A stretch of DNA of 64,000 nucleotides from SCTM01 sp965279655 (GCA_965279655.1 OZ257255.1:620001-684000), one strand, 5' to 3'; positions 8,822 to 17,828 are shown, numbered from the stretch's first letter. Notes: a model not told the origin generated them from the letters alone. A program made the numbers and translations.

Positions 8822-10113
8822 TGGCGCTTTCGCTCATCAGTTCTCACCCCTTCGGCGATACCTACGCCGCCAAGGCCGGGACTCTGTCCACGGGCTCGCG
8901 CATCGACGTCCTGCGCAAGGCCGCGCGCACGGAGATCGGACGCGGCCTACCGGGCCCGAAGGATGAAGAGTGGCGCTTCACGCCGCTGAACGCGTTGTCG
9001 CGCGTCGGCTTCATCCCCGCCGCGGCGGCGGAAGATATCGACGTGACGGTGGTGCCGTCCGACGTGCCCCGCTTCGAGCGTGCGATCCGGATCGTGCTGG
9101 TGAACGGCGTCTACCGCGCCGATCTGTCGGACAAGATTGCCGGCATCGATATTCGTCCTCTGTCCGAGAGCGACGCCGCGCTTGGAAACGCTGCTGTAAC
9201 GTCCCTGCCGCTGGTCGCCCTTAACACCGCGTTCTTCCCGAATGGCCTTGCCATCTCGGTGAAGGGCCATCAGCCCCAGGCTGTGCACATCATTTCGATT
9301 GGTGCGGCCGGTGCCGAGCCGGTCGCGTTCCATCCGCGTGTGCTGATCACGACCGCGCCGGGGGCGGAACTGACCGTGATCGAAAGCCATATCGGCCTGC
9401 CGGGACAGCCGTTCTTCAGCAACCCCGTGACGGAAATTCTCGTGGCGGAAGACGCCTGTGTCCGCCGCTACGTCACCGTGACCGAGGACAACGACGCATT
9501 CCATATCGCGACCACCGGCGTCACCGTCGCGGCGCGCGGCTGCTTCGAGGCATTCCACCTCGGTCTCGGCGGCAGCCGGGGCGAGGGCACCGTGCGACAG
9601 GAAATCCATGCGCGCGTTAACGGCGAGGGCGCGCAGGTTCACCTGAACGGTGCTTATGCCATCGGCGGCGGCGTACACCACGATTTCACGACGGTCATCG
9701 ATCACGTCATCGGCGGCGCGACCTCGAAGCAAATGTTCAAGGGCGTGCTCGACGGCAAGTCGCACGGCATCTATCAGGGCCGCGTGATCGTGGCGAAGGA
9801 CGCCCAGAAGACCGACGCGCGTCAGCTCCACAAGGCGCTGTTCCTCGTTGCCGGTCCCAGCGTTGACGTAAAGCCGGAACTAGAGATCTCGGCGGACGAC
9901 GTGCAGTGCGCCCACGGCGCCACCACGGGCAGCCTCGATCCGGATCATCTGTTCTTTCTGGCCGCGCGCGGGCTCGATCCCGAAGCCGCGCGCATGCTGC
10001 TGGTCGAAGGCTTCCTCGCGGACGCGCTCGAACAGATCGGCGATGCCCAAGTGCGCGACGTCTTCGGTCGTCAGGTCGCCGGCTGGCTGCAACGACGGGG
10101 AGGGGCGTCATGA
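8821..10113 (+). CDS. sufD: SufD, scaffold partner of SufB
   Basis: 430-residue beta-helix protein that pairs with SufB in SufBC2D and is needed for iron entry into the assembling cluster. The C-terminal half carries the family region KGVLDGKSHGIYQGRVIVAKDAQKTDARQ-like text and SADDVQCAHGATTGSLD, with the conserved Cys-Ala-His. Starts at ATG 8821 by one-base overlap with sufC and ends by ATGA overlap with sufS. Confidence 0.95.
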   Translation: MALSLISSHPFGDTYAAKAGTLSTGSRIDVLRKAARTEIGRGLPGPKDEEWRFTPLNALSRVGFIPAAAAEDIDVTVVPSDVPRFERAIRIVLVNGVYRADLSDKIAGIDIRPLSESDAALGNAAVTSLPLVALNTAFFPNGLAISVKGHQPQAVHIISIGAAGAEPVAFHPRVLITTAPGAELTVIESHIGLPGQPFFSNPVTEILVAEDACVRRYVTVTEDNDAFHIATTGVTVAARGCFEAFHLGLGGSRGEGTVRQEIHARVNGEGAQVHLNGAYAIGGGVHHDFTTVIDHVIGGATSKQMFKGVLDGKSHGIYQGRVIVAKDAQKTDARQLHKALFLVAGPSVDVKPELEISADDVQCAHGATTGSLDPDHLFFLAARGLDPEAARMLLVEGFLADALEQIGDAQVRDVFGRQVAGWLQRRGGAS

Positions 10114-11363
10114 CCACCGCCACCGTCCGCAAGGCCGCAGTGCCAAACTTCGACGTGAACCGGATCCGCGACGATTTCCCGATCCTGTCCCGGAAGGTCC
10201 ATGGCAAGCCGCTCGTGTACCTCGACAGCGCCGCGTCGGCCCAGAAGCCGCGCCAGGTGATCGAGGCAATCACCCGTGCCTATACCGAGGACTACGCGAA
10301 CGTCCACCGGGGCGCCTATTACCTCAGCGAGAAGTCCACGTCGGACTACGAGGCCGCCCGCGAGAAGGTGCGTGCCTTCATTAACGCCGCCAGCACCACC
10401 GAGATCGTGTTCACCAAGGGCGCGACGGAAGCGATCAATCTGGTCGCTAGCAGCTTCGGTCGCGGCTTCATCAAGGCCGGCGACGAGATCGTGCTCACCA
10501 CGCTGGAGCACCATTCGAACCTCGTACCCTGGGACCTGCTGCGCACCGCCACCGGTTGCGTGCTGCGTCACGTGCCGATCCAGCTGGACGGCTCCGTGCG
10601 CCTGGAAGACTTCGCCAAGGCCATCGGCCCGAAAACCAAGCTGGTCGCCGTCGCCCACATCTCCAACGTGCTCGGGACGATCCTGCCGATCAAGCAGATC
10701 GCTGAACTCGCCCACGCCGCCGGCGCGAAGATGCTGGTGGACGGCTGCCAAGGTATCGTCCACGCCGCCGTGGATGTGCAGGCGCTCGGCTGCGACTTCT
10801 ATGTCTTCTCAGGCCACAAGCTCTATGGGCCCACGGGCATCGGTGTGCTGTGGGGCCGGGAGAAGCTGCTCGACGCCATGCCACCCTACCAGGGCGGTGG
10901 CGACATGATCGAAACCGTAGGCCTCGATGCCTGCACCTGGGCCGGTCTGCCGGCGAAGTTCGAGGCGGGGACGCCACCGATCGTGGAAGCGATCGGGCTG
11001 GGTGCCGCCATCGACTACGTCACCTCGCACGATCCGGAAGCCGTGCGCGCCCATGAACACGCGTTGATCACCTATGCCATGGAACGCTTGCCGGAAGTGC
11101 CCGGCCTGCGGCTGATCGGCACGGCTCCGGGTAAGGCCTCGGTGCAGTCCTTTGTGATCGACGGCGCTCACCCGCACGACATCGCCACGGTGCTCGACCG
11201 CTCCGGTGTGTGCGTTCGCGCCGGACACCATTGCGCCCAGCCGCTGATGGAAGCGCTCGGCGTCTCCGCCACGGCGCGCGCGTCGTTCGGCATTTACTCC
11301 GTGCAGAGCGAAGTCGATGTTCTCGTCGCCGCCCTGAAGAAGGCGCGGGAGATGCTGGCATGA
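10110..11363 (+). CDS. sufS: Cysteine desulfurase SufS
   Basis: 417-residue PLP enzyme that removes sulphur from L-cysteine as a persulfide for SufU/SufBCD. The PLP-binding Lys is in FSGHKLYGPTGIG (about Lys237), the PLP-ring His in LEHHSNLVPW, and the catalytic Cys375 in VRAGHHCAQPLM, the group II (SufS) arrangement with a short loop. Starts at ATG 10110 (ATGA overlap with sufD) and overlaps the sufU start likewise. A longer in-frame upstream reading lies inside sufD. Confidence 0.96.
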   Translation: MTTATVRKAAVPNFDVNRIRDDFPILSRKVHGKPLVYLDSAASAQKPRQVIEAITRAYTEDYANVHRGAYYLSEKSTSDYEAAREKVRAFINAASTTEIVFTKGATEAINLVASSFGRGFIKAGDEIVLTTLEHHSNLVPWDLLRTATGCVLRHVPIQLDGSVRLEDFAKAIGPKTKLVAVAHISNVLGTILPIKQIAELAHAAGAKMLVDGCQGIVHAAVDVQALGCDFYVFSGHKLYGPTGIGVLWGREKLLDAMPPYQGGGDMIETVGLDACTWAGLPAKFEAGTPPIVEAIGLGAAIDYVTSHDPEAVRAHEHALITYAMERLPEVPGLRLIGTAPGKASVQSFVIDGAHPHDIATVLDRSGVCVRAGHHCAQPLMEALGVSATARASFGIYSVQSEVDVLVAALKKAREMLA

Positions 11364-11860
11364 ACGCACTCGCACAGGAGAAGGACACCGACGACCTGCG
11401 CTCCCTGTACCAGGAGATCATCCTGGATCACGGGAAGTCGCCGCGGAACCTGCGGGTGGTCGAGCACGCGACCTGCACCGCGAAGGGCAACAACCCCATG
11501 TGCGGCGACAAGGTTACCGTCACCGCACGGGTGACGGATGGCGTGATCGAGGACCTCGCGTTCGAGGGCAAGGGCTGTGCGATCTCTATCGCCTCCGCCT
11601 CGATGATGTCCCAGGCCCTGAAGGGCCGGAGCACCGACGCCGCGCGCCGCTTGATGACGGCGGTGCAAGCGCTCTGCACTGGCAAAGTCGATGTGGAACA
11701 GGCGAAGGCGTCTGTTCCTGAACTGAGTGAAGCGGTCGACGAACTGGCGGCGCTGTCCGGCGTGCGTCAATTCCCGACCCGGGTGAAATGCGCCACCTTG
11801 CCGTGGCATGCGCTGGTGTCCTGCCTCGATGGGGCGGGCACGGCGACGACAGAGAAGTAA
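11360..11860 (+). CDS. sufU: SufU-type zinc sulfur-transfer protein
   Basis: 166 residues of the IscU/SufU fold. The three conserved cysteines are Cys48 (NNPMCGD, with Asp50), Cys73 (GKGCAIS) and Cys144 (RVKCATLPWHAL). The insert between the second and third Cys and the missing His-Cys IscU motif place it with SufU, which binds zinc and accepts the persulfide from SufS. Directly coupled to sufS by ATGA overlap, consistent with a SufS-SufU pair. Confidence 0.93.
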   Translation: MNALAQEKDTDDLRSLYQEIILDHGKSPRNLRVVEHATCTAKGNNPMCGDKVTVTARVTDGVIEDLAFEGKGCAISIASASMMSQALKGRSTDAARRLMTAVQALCTGKVDVEQAKASVPELSEAVDELAALSGVRQFPTRVKCATLPWHALVSCLDGAGTATTEK

Positions 11861-11870
11861 CGGTGTTCCG

Positions 11871-12308
11871 ATGATGCACGACGATCACGCTGAACCACGC
11901 GACGAACTGCTGGGGTCTCATCCCATGCCGTCGGACGATGGCGAGCCGCCGAAGGAAGGCGAGGTCATTCGCGCAGGAATGCCGCTCGACCGCTCCAAGC
12001 ACACCGTCGCGACCGACGAGGCCGTGATCGATGCGATGAAGTCGGTCTACGACCCGGAGATCCCGGTCAATATTTATGACCTGGGCCTGATCTACGATCT
12101 GAAGATCAAGGACGACGGCAACGTCGACATCCTGATGACCCTGACCGCGCCGGCGTGTCCGGTCGCGGGCTCGTTGCCGAAGGAAGTCGCCGATGTGGTG
12201 GCGAACGTCGAGGGCGTGGGCGAGGTGGGTGTCACCATTACCTGGGACCCGCCCTGGACCCAAGCCAACATGTCCGAAGTCGCCAAAGTCGCTCTCGACA
12301 TGTTCTAG
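11871..12308 (+). CDS. sufT: SufT / MIP18-like (DUF59) Fe-S maturation protein
   Basis: 145 residues; the DUF59 domain covers about 48-140, with ATDEAVIDAMKSVYDPEIPVNIYDLGLIY, the TLTAPACPVAG motif holding the conserved Cys, and VTITWDPPWTQANMSE. Members of this family aid Fe-S protein maturation or carrier loading, especially under iron limitation. The first 45 residues are polar and probably flexible. ATG at 11871 is chosen; ATG 11874 is equally possible. Last but one gene of the suf string. Confidence 0.92.
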   Translation: MMHDDHAEPRDELLGSHPMPSDDGEPPKEGEVIRAGMPLDRSKHTVATDEAVIDAMKSVYDPEIPVNIYDLGLIYDLKIKDDGNVDILMTLTAPACPVAGSLPKEVADVVANVEGVGEVGVTITWDPPWTQANMSEVAKVALDMF

Positions 12309-12328
12309 GCCGATACACATATAGTGAG

Positions 12329-12703
12329 ATGACCATGAACGAGATTTCGCAAGCCCCGGCCCGCCCCAAGCCCCCCGCGGTGATCACCGTCACCCCGTCG
12401 GCGGCGAAGCGCATCCGCGAGATTATCGCCAAGGCGACAAAGCCCGTCGCGGGCGTGCGCATCGGCGTGAAGGCGCGCGGCTGTTCGGGCATGTCCTACG
12501 TCGTCGAATACGCCGAGGAACGCCGCAAGTTCGAGGACGCGGTTGAGGTCGATGGCGCGACGGTCTTCGTCGATCCGAAAGCGGTGATGTACCTGCTCGG
12601 GTCCGAGATGGATTACCAGGAAGGCAAGATGGAGAGCGGGTTCAGCTTCAAGAACCCGAACGAGAAAGGCCGCTGCGGCTGCGGCGAGAGCTTCTCGATT
12701 TAG
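12329..12703 (+). CDS. sufA: A-type Fe-S carrier SufA/IscA
   Basis: 124-residue HesB/IscA carrier protein that receives clusters from SufBCD and passes them to apo-enzymes. The three cluster ligands are Cys52 (ARGCSGMSY) and Cys116/Cys118 (RCGCGESF). A 20-residue Pro/Ala-rich N-terminal extension precedes the domain. ATG 12329 and ATG 12335 are both possible. It ends the operon, one base from the convergent response regulator. Confidence 0.95.
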   Translation: MTMNEISQAPARPKPPAVITVTPSAAKRIREIIAKATKPVAGVRIGVKARGCSGMSYVVEYAEERRKFEDAVEVDGATVFVDPKAVMYLLGSEMDYQEGKMESGFSFKNPNEKGRCGCGESFSI

Positions 12704-13075
12704 TTAGCTGAGGTGCTTGTCGACTTCGGCCAGAAGCTTCACCGGATGCACCGGCTTGTAGAGGATGCTGATGCGGCCCGAGAGATAGTCGGCGTCGTCC
12801 TCCATCAGCCCTTCGACCCGGTCCGGCTGGCCGGTGACAAGGATGGTTGCCACGCTGGGGCTGTGACGCAGCAGATGCTGACGCAATTCAAGCCCGCCCA
12901 TGTTCGGCATCATCACATCGACAATGGCGAGATCGATGGCCTTCTCGTTGACGACATCGAGTGCGGCTTCGCCGTCGCCGGCTTGCTCAACCGTGTAGCC
13001 GCGCTTGCGCAGCAATTCCGTGTACGACTCACGCACCATGGCGTTGTCGTCCACGACAAGGATATTGCGCCCCAT
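12704..13075 (-). CDS. Receiver-only response regulator (CheY-like)
   Basis: A single REC domain, 123 residues, with no output domain. The acidic pair is Asp9/Asp10, the phosphoacceptor Asp53 (IVDVMMPNMGG), the switch Thr in ILVTGQP and the Lys in ILYKPV. Start at ATG 13075 is supported by a GAGGGG ribosome-binding site just upstream; the longer reading adds implausible sequence. No partner kinase is adjacent, so it is an orphan receiver that may act by protein contact. Confidence 0.92.
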   Translation of the reverse strand: MGRNILVVDDNAMVRESYTELLRKRGYTVEQAGDGEAALDVVNEKAIDLAIVDVMMPNMGGLELRQHLLRHSPSVATILVTGQPDRVEGLMEDDADYLSGRISILYKPVHPVKLLAEVDKHLS

Positions 13076-13233
13076 CGACCCCTCGTACCCTCGGCCCCAC
13101 GCGATCTTACGGAAACGAACGGGAAAAAGACAGCAATCGCGCAACCATTGCGAACAAGCGACGATAGTTATGGACAAGAACCATCCACTTGTCCGGGCGG
13201 CGGTTGCCGCCCTAAGGTGAGTACGGAGAACGA

Positions 13234-13431
13234 ATGCAACTCTTTCTGAACATCCTGCTTGGCCTCGCCATGGCCGCCGTGGTCCTTGTGCTGGGCACGG
13301 GGTTGGTGGGTTTCGTCATCGGCGGCGAGTTCAATCGCAAATACGCGAACAAGCTCATGCGCCTGCGCGTCGCCACGCAAGCGGTTGCCGTCTTCATTCT
13401 GCTGTTGCTGCTGCTCATTAAGAAGAGCTAG
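13234..13431 (+). CDS. HIG1-domain small membrane protein
   Basis: 65 residues with two transmembrane segments (about 5-28 and 47-62) joined by a polar loop with the HIG1-type motif NRKYANKLMRLRVATQAVAV. Eukaryotic relatives (Rcf1/HIG1) stabilise respiratory supercomplexes; the bacterial proteins are uncharacterised twin-membrane proteins common in alphaproteobacteria. GGAG precedes the ATG. Its stop overlaps the stop of the convergent gene by 4 bases. Confidence 0.82.
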   Translation: MQLFLNILLGLAMAAVVLVLGTGLVGFVIGGEFNRKYANKLMRLRVATQAVAVFILLLLLLIKKS

Positions 13432-14282
13432 CCGAGGCTCGGCCGATCCGGCCGGTAGATCACTTTGTTGGTCTTCTCGAAGTTCTCGATGTTGTTCATC
13501 AGTTCCTTGCGTCGCAGCCGCGCGCCTTGCACCTGCGTCGGCGTGATGTTGCTGCGGCTCAGGCTGCCGTCCGTTGCCATTTCCTGAACGCGATCGAGAA
13601 ACGATTTGATCGTCAGCACTTCCATCATGTCGGCGCAGAAACCCATGAAGTGGCTCAAGCGCACCTGATTCTGCGGTGTGGGATGATAGGCCGACATGGA
13701 AAACGCGCCGGTCTTGCGATCGCGCCGCTCCAGGATCGACGCGCGATGAAACTGCGGCCCCGCGACCATGACGAACGAGGTCTGGCTGTCGTGCTCCACC
13801 GCGTAGTCGTCGAGCGCGCCGAGCACGTTGGATGCGGTCTCCATGACGATATCGTCGGAGACGTCCGCGCCCACCGCGAGACTTTCGACTTCTTGGATCG
13901 CGCGGTTGTCTTCGCGGCTGGAAAAGAGCTGATCGCCGGCGATGTGCACGGAGGCCCAATTCTGGGGGTTGAAGTCGCGCTCGTACTTGGAAACCTTGCG
14001 CTCCCATTGGCCGTGCCAATCGACCGCGCCGCCATCCACCAGGACGTTCGCGTCGCGGCGAATCTCATCCAGCGCGATGGAGGCCATCCGCATCGTGCCA
14101 GGGATGTTCTGGCCGCGCACGACGGCCGCCACGGTGGAGAGCTTCGTCTTCACCGGGATCGTGACGCGGTTGGAACGCAGTTCCAGGACCGGCTCTTCGC
14201 GGGGTGCGTCGTCATCGTTGTCCGTGAACCGATAGACAATCGACTTTTCGCGGTAGAGCGTGATGTTACCGAATTCGAGCAT
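13428..14282 (-). CDS. Conserved-looking protein of unknown function, 284 aa
   Basis: I do not recognise a family. It is soluble, with no signal peptide or membrane segment; the N-terminal half is beta-rich (MLEFGNITLYREKSIVYRF) and the C-terminal part is helical and basic (QVQGARLRRKELMNNIENF). Codon use matches its neighbours, and it is tightly packed between the HIG1 gene and the N-formylglutamate amidohydrolase gene (4-base gap), which supports it being real. Confidence 0.75.
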   Translation of the reverse strand: MLEFGNITLYREKSIVYRFTDNDDDAPREEPVLELRSNRVTIPVKTKLSTVAAVVRGQNIPGTMRMASIALDEIRRDANVLVDGGAVDWHGQWERKVSKYERDFNPQNWASVHIAGDQLFSSREDNRAIQEVESLAVGADVSDDIVMETASNVLGALDDYAVEHDSQTSFVMVAGPQFHRASILERRDRKTGAFSMSAYHPTPQNQVRLSHFMGFCADMMEVLTIKSFLDRVQEMATDGSLSRSNITPTQVQGARLRRKELMNNIENFEKTNKVIYRPDRPSLG

Positions 14283-14286
14283 TTCT

Positions 14287-15207
14287 TTATTCCGCGCTCA
14301 GGCGTTGGAAGCGCAGGTCAGCGCCGCAATCGGCGGCGTAACCGGTTAGACGCCGGGTGAGGTGACGCAAATCGCCGCGCAATTTGGCGAACGCGGCCCG
14401 GCGTTGCAAGGTGGCTTCGTCCATATAGATATTGCGGTTGATCTCGATCTGCAGGGCATGGATCCCGTTGGCGGGGTCGCCGTAGTGCTGCGTGGTATAG
14501 CCGCCTGCGTATGGATTGTTGCGGATCACGTTGTAGCCGGCCGCCGCAATGTGGCTGGCCGCGGCCTCTGTCAGCGACGGGTGGCAAGACAATCCGTTGC
14601 GGTCCCCCAGCACGATGTCGACGGCGCGCGCGTCGCCGTCCAGATCCAAGGGCAGCCCTGACGACGGCATGGAATGGCAGTCGATTAGGATTGCAAATCC
14701 AAACCGTTCGCGCGCGCGTGCGACCAGACCGCGAAGGGCCTGATGGTAGGGCTTGTGTACGCCGCTGATGCGTCGTTCGGCTTCCGCGAACGACAGCTTG
14801 CTGCGATAGATCTCCCGCCGCGTGCCGACGATGCGGGCGATCGTCCCCAGTCCGGCGGCCACGCGCGCCGAGGTCGTGTTCACGAAGGCGGGCAGTGGAT
14901 GATCGAACATGTCCGGATCAAGCTCATACGGCTCGCGGTTCACGTCCACATAGGCGCGCGGAAACAGCGCGCGCAGGAGAGGCGCGCCCAGATCCGGCGC
15001 GTCACCGAACAGTTCGTCGACGTAGCAATCCTCGGATTTCCGCAGGGCCGCGAGCTCCAGCGGCGAGGCCTCGACGAATTCCCGCGGGTAGTAGGCCCCG
15101 GAGTGGGGGGAGGCGAAAATCAGCGGTGTGAGCGGCCCAACGGCGTCCAGTCTTTCAACCGGCGAGGGCGGCGGCGGCGCGTGGGACGTCGGCGGAAAAT
15201 ACTGCAT
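14287..15207 (-). CDS. N-formylglutamate amidohydrolase family protein
   Basis: 306 residues. Family text includes LIFASPHSGAYYP, the DCYVDELF segment, RAYVDVNREPYELDP, LIDCHSMPSSG and ALQIEINRNIYMDE, characteristic of the HutG-type zinc hydrolases that release formate from N-formylglutamate in histidine degradation. No other hut genes are nearby, so its substrate here may be another N-formyl or N-acyl amino acid. Likely transcribed with the unknown gene downstream. Confidence 0.88.
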   Translation of the reverse strand: MQYFPPTSHAPPPPSPVERLDAVGPLTPLIFASPHSGAYYPREFVEASPLELAALRKSEDCYVDELFGDAPDLGAPLLRALFPRAYVDVNREPYELDPDMFDHPLPAFVNTTSARVAAGLGTIARIVGTRREIYRSKLSFAEAERRISGVHKPYHQALRGLVARARERFGFAILIDCHSMPSSGLPLDLDGDARAVDIVLGDRNGLSCHPSLTEAAASHIAAAGYNVIRNNPYAGGYTTQHYGDPANGIHALQIEINRNIYMDEATLQRRAAFAKLRGDLRHLTRRLTGYAADCGADLRFQRLSAE

Positions 15208-15354
15208 GCCACCTGGGCTAGCGGGGGGTGTCCGTTGCGATCCGGCGCGCTCCCCGGCGCCGGCCCCAACATTATGAATCTTGAGGCGATTTTATAGGTC
15301 CGGGCGGATGCTTCAACCGTTCAACAGGGGGCGGTGATAACCATTCGGTCACCC

Positions 15355-15381
15355 TTGCCAAGCCGGACGCGAGCCTATAAA
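15355..15381 (+). promoter_or_regulatory. Probable promoter of the tRNA-Val gene
   Basis: TTGCCA and TATAAA separated by 15 bases, with the -10 ending 30 bases before the mature tRNA 5' end. The spacing is slightly short of 17, so this is a moderate call. Confidence 0.5.
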
Positions 15382-15411
15382 AAGCGCGCCTCGTGCCGAA
15401 ACGCGCGCAGT

Positions 15412-15486
15412 GGGCGGTTAGCACAGCGGTAGCGCATCCCCTTGACATGGGGAAGGTCACAGGTTCGATCCCTGTACCGCCCACCA
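15412..15486 (+). tRNA. tRNA-Val (anticodon GAC)
   Basis: Folds as a full cloverleaf: acceptor arms GGGCGGT and ACCGCCC, a short D arm (TAGCACAGCGGTAGCGCA), anticodon loop TTGACAT in a TCCCC/GGGGA stem giving anticodon GAC, T arm CACAGGTTCGATCCCTGTA, and an encoded CCA at 15484-15486. It is a single gene with no neighbouring tRNA. Confidence 0.97.
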
Positions 15487-15795
15487 TCTTTTCCGACGTA
15501 TTTCCTGGATATTTCGCGACAAAGCGATCGGCGAGGCCTCATCCGGCCATGCCGTCCCCATGCTCGTATGCTGGGTTTGGCCCCTACGTGCCCGCCCAGT
15601 GGCGCAAGAGGTCGTGACACAGCCGGCCTATCGACGAGTGCCGGCTGTCGGCACGAACGTCGCGGGCGCCGCGCTCCAGCCACCGCACCTGTCTGGATGC
15701 CGCGACCGAGGCTGCGAGCGACGTAATCTGAGGAAAAAAATTGGGATGCATCCCGCGATGCACCCCAAAACGTGTGATGCGTGCTGTCGCTGCTT
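15487..15795. other. Intergenic stretch, no gene seen
   Basis: About 310 bases between the tRNA and the amidohydrolase stop. Short open frames here lack family resemblance. The only structured element is the terminator at 15734-15768; no integrase or att-like duplication of the tRNA 3' end was seen. Confidence 0.6.
15734..15768 (-). terminator. Rho-independent terminator for the leftward amidohydrolase gene
   Basis: A 12-base-pair stem (TTGGGATGCATC with GATGCACCCCAA, one G-T pair) and a CCGC loop, followed on the minus strand by seven T. It sits about 30 bases past the stop codon at 15796. Confidence 0.85.
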
Positions 15796-16845
15796 TTAGA
15801 TCGCGTAGAAGCGCTTGGCGTTGTCCGACACGATTTTGCGGGTCAGGCCTGCATCCAGATCGGTGCGGCGGAGCAGGATGCCCGGTGCGTCAAGTTCGGT
15901 TGACGTGTCGGCGTGGCCGTAATCCGTGCCGACCAGCAAGTTGTCCGGGCCGGTCACCTTCGCGATGCGGCTCACGTCTTCGTCCGCCTCGCATGTCACG
16001 TAGAAGCGGTTGTCGGCGAAGATGTTGTCGAAATTGTCCCGCAAGCCGTAGTGCATCAGCATCTTCTTGCAACGGTGCACCGCGAACGGCACCCATTCGG
16101 ACGACGCTTCGATAAAGCCGATACGCAGCTTCGGGAACTTTGACGGCACATCGCTGAGCATCAGTGCGGCGAAGGCGATCAGCGTCGGCATGGAATTGCC
16201 GAGCACGTTGCGATAGCCGCTCTTGGAGTTCTCAATGTTGGCGTAGTTCATGCTGGCGTTGCCGATGTGCACGCACACGGGCATGTCGAGGTCCGCCGCC
16301 TTCGCCAGGATCGGGTCGAGATCCGGGTTGTCGAGAGTCCGTTCGCCCTCGTAGCCGCGCAGCAACACGCCGCAGGCGCCATGTTTCTTGGCGAATTCCA
16401 GTTCCTCGTTGGTGGCTTCCACGTCGCGCACCACCGGCACGGCGATCCAGCGCAGCTTGCCGCCGGAACCGTCACACACGCTCGCCATGTAGCGATTGTA
16501 GGCGCGCACCGCGGCGCGTTCCGCCTTCACATCCTTGCAGACGATGTTCAGGAACAGGCTGGGATAGACCACCTGGACCGCATGGCCGCGCTTGTCCATA
16601 TCGGCCATGCGCGCGGCGGTGTTGTACAGATCCCGCGTGCCTTCGGCGTACACGTCGCTCGGTTGGCCGCCGCGGCCGTACAGGCGTCCGTCGATCATCC
16701 AGAAGCGCTTACTGCCTGAGGTATAGGCGGCATAGCTCACTTCGCCGGCTTCGACGGCGATCGGCTTGTACTTCTCATCGGCTTTGCTCACGAATTTCCA
16801 AATCGCTTCGTTTTCGACGATGTGGGTGTCTGAGTCGATGATCAT
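15796..16845 (-). CDS. Amidohydrolase-2 family protein (ACMSD/resorcylate decarboxylase-like), copy 1
   Basis: 349 residues of a TIM-barrel metal-dependent hydrolase/decarboxylase (COG2159 type). Metal-site candidates are Asp and His in IDSDTHIVE, the His in MPVCVHIGNAS, and the Asp in LLVGTDYGHADTSTE; the barrel position usually carrying His is Glu in IGFIEASSEWVPF. Two close paralogues lie at 42514 and 59998, each also near an IclR gene. Likely reaction is C-C hydrolysis or decarboxylation of an aromatic or enol acid; the substrate is unknown. Divergent from the IclR regulator at 16995. Confidence 0.87.
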   Translation of the reverse strand: MIIDSDTHIVENEAIWKFVSKADEKYKPIAVEAGEVSYAAYTSGSKRFWMIDGRLYGRGGQPSDVYAEGTRDLYNTAARMADMDKRGHAVQVVYPSLFLNIVCKDVKAERAAVRAYNRYMASVCDGSGGKLRWIAVPVVRDVEATNEELEFAKKHGACGVLLRGYEGERTLDNPDLDPILAKAADLDMPVCVHIGNASMNYANIENSKSGYRNVLGNSMPTLIAFAALMLSDVPSKFPKLRIGFIEASSEWVPFAVHRCKKMLMHYGLRDNFDNIFADNRFYVTCEADEDVSRIAKVTGPDNLLVGTDYGHADTSTELDAPGILLRRTDLDAGLTRKIVSDNAKRFYAI

Positions 16846-16931
16846 GGGCGCGGGCTCCCTTCAGGGGCGGAGAAATGAACGGGCGGATAAAACAGCCATC
16901 CGTGGGGCCGGGGCCAGACCCCCGTTTGCAC

Positions 16932-16948
16932 TGCTCGGCATACGAGCA
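16932..16948. promoter_or_regulatory. Candidate IclR operator
   Basis: Perfect inverted repeat TGCTCG-N5-CGAGCA in the 149-base divergent region between the amidohydrolase (start 16845) and IclR gene (start 16995). Symmetry and placement suggest a regulator site; no experimental consensus was available for comparison. Confidence 0.4.
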
Positions 16949-16994
16949 ACATGCCAACGCGGGGCTGACAAATCCCCGTCAAAATCGGACTTAT

Positions 16995-17816
16995 ATGGCG
17001 ATGGCGCTTCCCACCACGTATGTTCTCGCGAAACGCGCGCCTTCGGGACTTTCCGCGATGAAAGCAGGCAACAAGGTCCGCTCGCTGATCCGAGGGCTCG
17101 AAGTGCTCGAGGCGATCAACCGCGCCAACGGTGCGAACGTGCGCGACGTCGCGAAGGTCACTGGTCTCAATCGCGGGACCGTCTATCGCTTGCTTGAATC
17201 GCTCACTGACGAAGGCTTCCTCGAGCGGCGCGCGAACTCCAACGGCTACTGGCTGTCGAAGCGCGTGCCGGGCTTGAGCGTCGGCTACCGCAGTGACGCC
17301 TGGGTTTCGCAGATCGCGGAGCCCGCATTGGAGAAGTTGACGCAGACGCTCGATTGGCCCGTGTCTCTGCTGATCCCGTCGGATACGCGCATGATCGTTC
17401 TTGCGCATACGGAACATCTGTCCCCGGTGACGTTCCGCATCCGCGATCTCGGCCTGTCCATGTCGATGTTCAACACATCGTCCGGGCTCACCTATCTCGC
17501 CTTTGCCTCGGCGCGCACCAAGACGACGCTGTTGGAAAGCGGCGCCAAGGACGCGGAGCGCAAAGGCATATCCGCCGTGGTCCTGCGCCGGACCCTCGCG
17601 GAGATCGCCAAGCTGGGATACCACGTCGTCGACTCCCCGGACCGCGGCAGCGTGCTATCCGTGCCGATCATCGTGGGCGAGACATCCTTCGGTGTGATCT
17701 CGTTACGCTACTTCACCACCGCCATGACCCATGGCGCTGCGATCCGCAAATACCTGGGCGCTCTCAAACAGACCGCGGTGGAACTGGGACAAGCCCTGGA
17801 ACGCCGCGACGCCTAA
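16995..17816 (+). CDS. IclR-family transcriptional regulator, copy 1
   Basis: 273 residues: an N-terminal winged helix (SLIRGLEVLEAINRANGANVRDVAKVTGLNRGTVYRLLESL) and a C-terminal ligand-binding GAF-like domain (about 95-260). IclR regulators usually govern catabolism of aromatic or organic acids and bind a pathway metabolite. ATG 16995 is chosen; ATG 17058 just before the helix domain is an alternative. It is less similar to the two other IclR proteins of the window than they are to each other. Followed after 12 bases by the phosphotransferase, so probably one transcript. Confidence 0.9.
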   Translation: MAMALPTTYVLAKRAPSGLSAMKAGNKVRSLIRGLEVLEAINRANGANVRDVAKVTGLNRGTVYRLLESLTDEGFLERRANSNGYWLSKRVPGLSVGYRSDAWVSQIAEPALEKLTQTLDWPVSLLIPSDTRMIVLAHTEHLSPVTFRIRDLGLSMSMFNTSSGLTYLAFASARTKTTLLESGAKDAERKGISAVVLRRTLAEIAKLGYHVVDSPDRGSVLSVPIIVGETSFGVISLRYFTTAMTHGAAIRKYLGALKQTAVELGQALERRDA

Positions 17817-17828
17817 CTCACATTCAGG

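Noticed and set aside
15412..15800. Integration site at the tRNA-Val gene
   Set aside because: No integrase gene and no second copy of the tRNA 3' end was seen within the window.
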